Shown here: piece after piece, positions 63,914 to 64,000 of the stretch
Layout of the letters: every line of letters begins with the position of its first letter
Numbering within the stretch: the stretch's first letter is position 1
NCBI RefSeq assembly: GCF_004000885.1
Contig: NZ_BIMC01000011.1
Span: 124,001-188,000, forward strand
Direction of reading: 5' to 3'
Origin: Paenibacillus glucanolyticus NBRC 15330
GTDB taxonomy: Bacteria > Bacillota > Bacilli > Paenibacillales > Paenibacillaceae
Length of the DNA: 64,000 nt
Translations under genes and position numbers: made by a program
The notes under the pieces: model-generated
Seen by the model: the letters and a program-made list of their open reading frames with translations, nothing else
Databases searched by the model: none
What the model was told of the DNA's origin: nothing

Positions 63914-64000
63914 TAAAGGGTGTTTAGCCTGTTGGCCCCGAGCCTTTGGAACAGAACTGAAGGGGCTCCCGAAAGGGATGCTGGGCAATGGAGCACGATT
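63914..64000. other. Right edge after sigL
   Basis: No coding start can be supported in the last 87 bp. In related Bacilli the glycolytic regulator cggR often follows sigL, but it is not visible here. Confidence 0.4.

Overview
The window looks like the chromosome of a Paenibacillus-type endospore-forming Firmicute. Pointers are a small acid-soluble spore protein, a YtaF-type sporulation membrane protein, a tyrosyl T-box leader, Bacillus-style PhoP boxes, strong AGGAGG ribosome sites with frequent GTG/TTG starts, and CUT1 sugar transporters that lack their own ATPase. This assignment is inferred from gene content; no 16S rRNA is present.

Layout. At 1-240 (minus) a beta/gamma-crystallin-like gene runs off the left edge. 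At 510-9952 lies a BASS-type transporter followed by the phosphate-starvation block: sensor kinase, PhoP-type regulator, a soluble CBS-methyl-accepting protein, then pstS-pstC-pstA-pstB-phoU. Three arrays of TTNACA-like hexamers repeating every 11 bp (PhoP boxes) precede the regulator, the CBS-MCP gene and pstS. At 10097-16714 is housekeeping: polA, mutM, ytaF, coaE, a lytic transglycosylase, a SASP gene and nrdR. At 16891 a tRNA-Ala(GGC) is followed by a decayed integration scar (integrase tail, excisionase piece, frameshifted MFS tail, SRPBCC pieces) to about 18.7 kb, then small SRPBCC and DUF1801 genes and a gene-poor stretch.

From 20.5 to 27.5 kb are an S66 peptidase, a MarR/NmrA-like pair sharing an operator, and an AraC-controlled cluster (lactonase, aldo/keto reductase, Zn-dehydrogenase) resembling oxidative L-fucose breakdown. 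From 27.6 to 46.7 kb is a carbohydrate region: a minus-strand YesMN-type two-component system with two binding lipoproteins and two permeases, a lone formylglycine-enzyme-like protein, and a plus-strand cluster (binding lipoprotein, two permeases, GH2, aldose epimerase, second GH2, secreted GH43) behind a promoter overlapped by a catabolite-response element.

From 46.9 to 55.8 kb are an ArsR-type regulator with a large C-terminal domain, a DrrAB-type ABC exporter, T-box plus tyrS, nitronate monooxygenase, a small gene broken by a 4-bp duplication, a WYL regulator, an SRPBCC protein and a VOC protein. From 55.8 to 57.1 kb the DNA is non-coding and repeat-rich: a period-6 degenerate repeat, then a four-copy inverted-repeat element. 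Beside it is a gene joining a Vsr/DUF559-like nuclease fold to a winged helix.

The last 6 kb form a self-contained sigma-54 module: an enhancer-binding regulator, proline dehydrogenase and P5C dehydrogenase facing apart from two back-to-back near-perfect -24/-12 promoters, and the sigma-54 gene itself. The two most interesting candidates are this compact proline/sigma-54 module and the phosphate-controlled soluble CBS-chemoreceptor.
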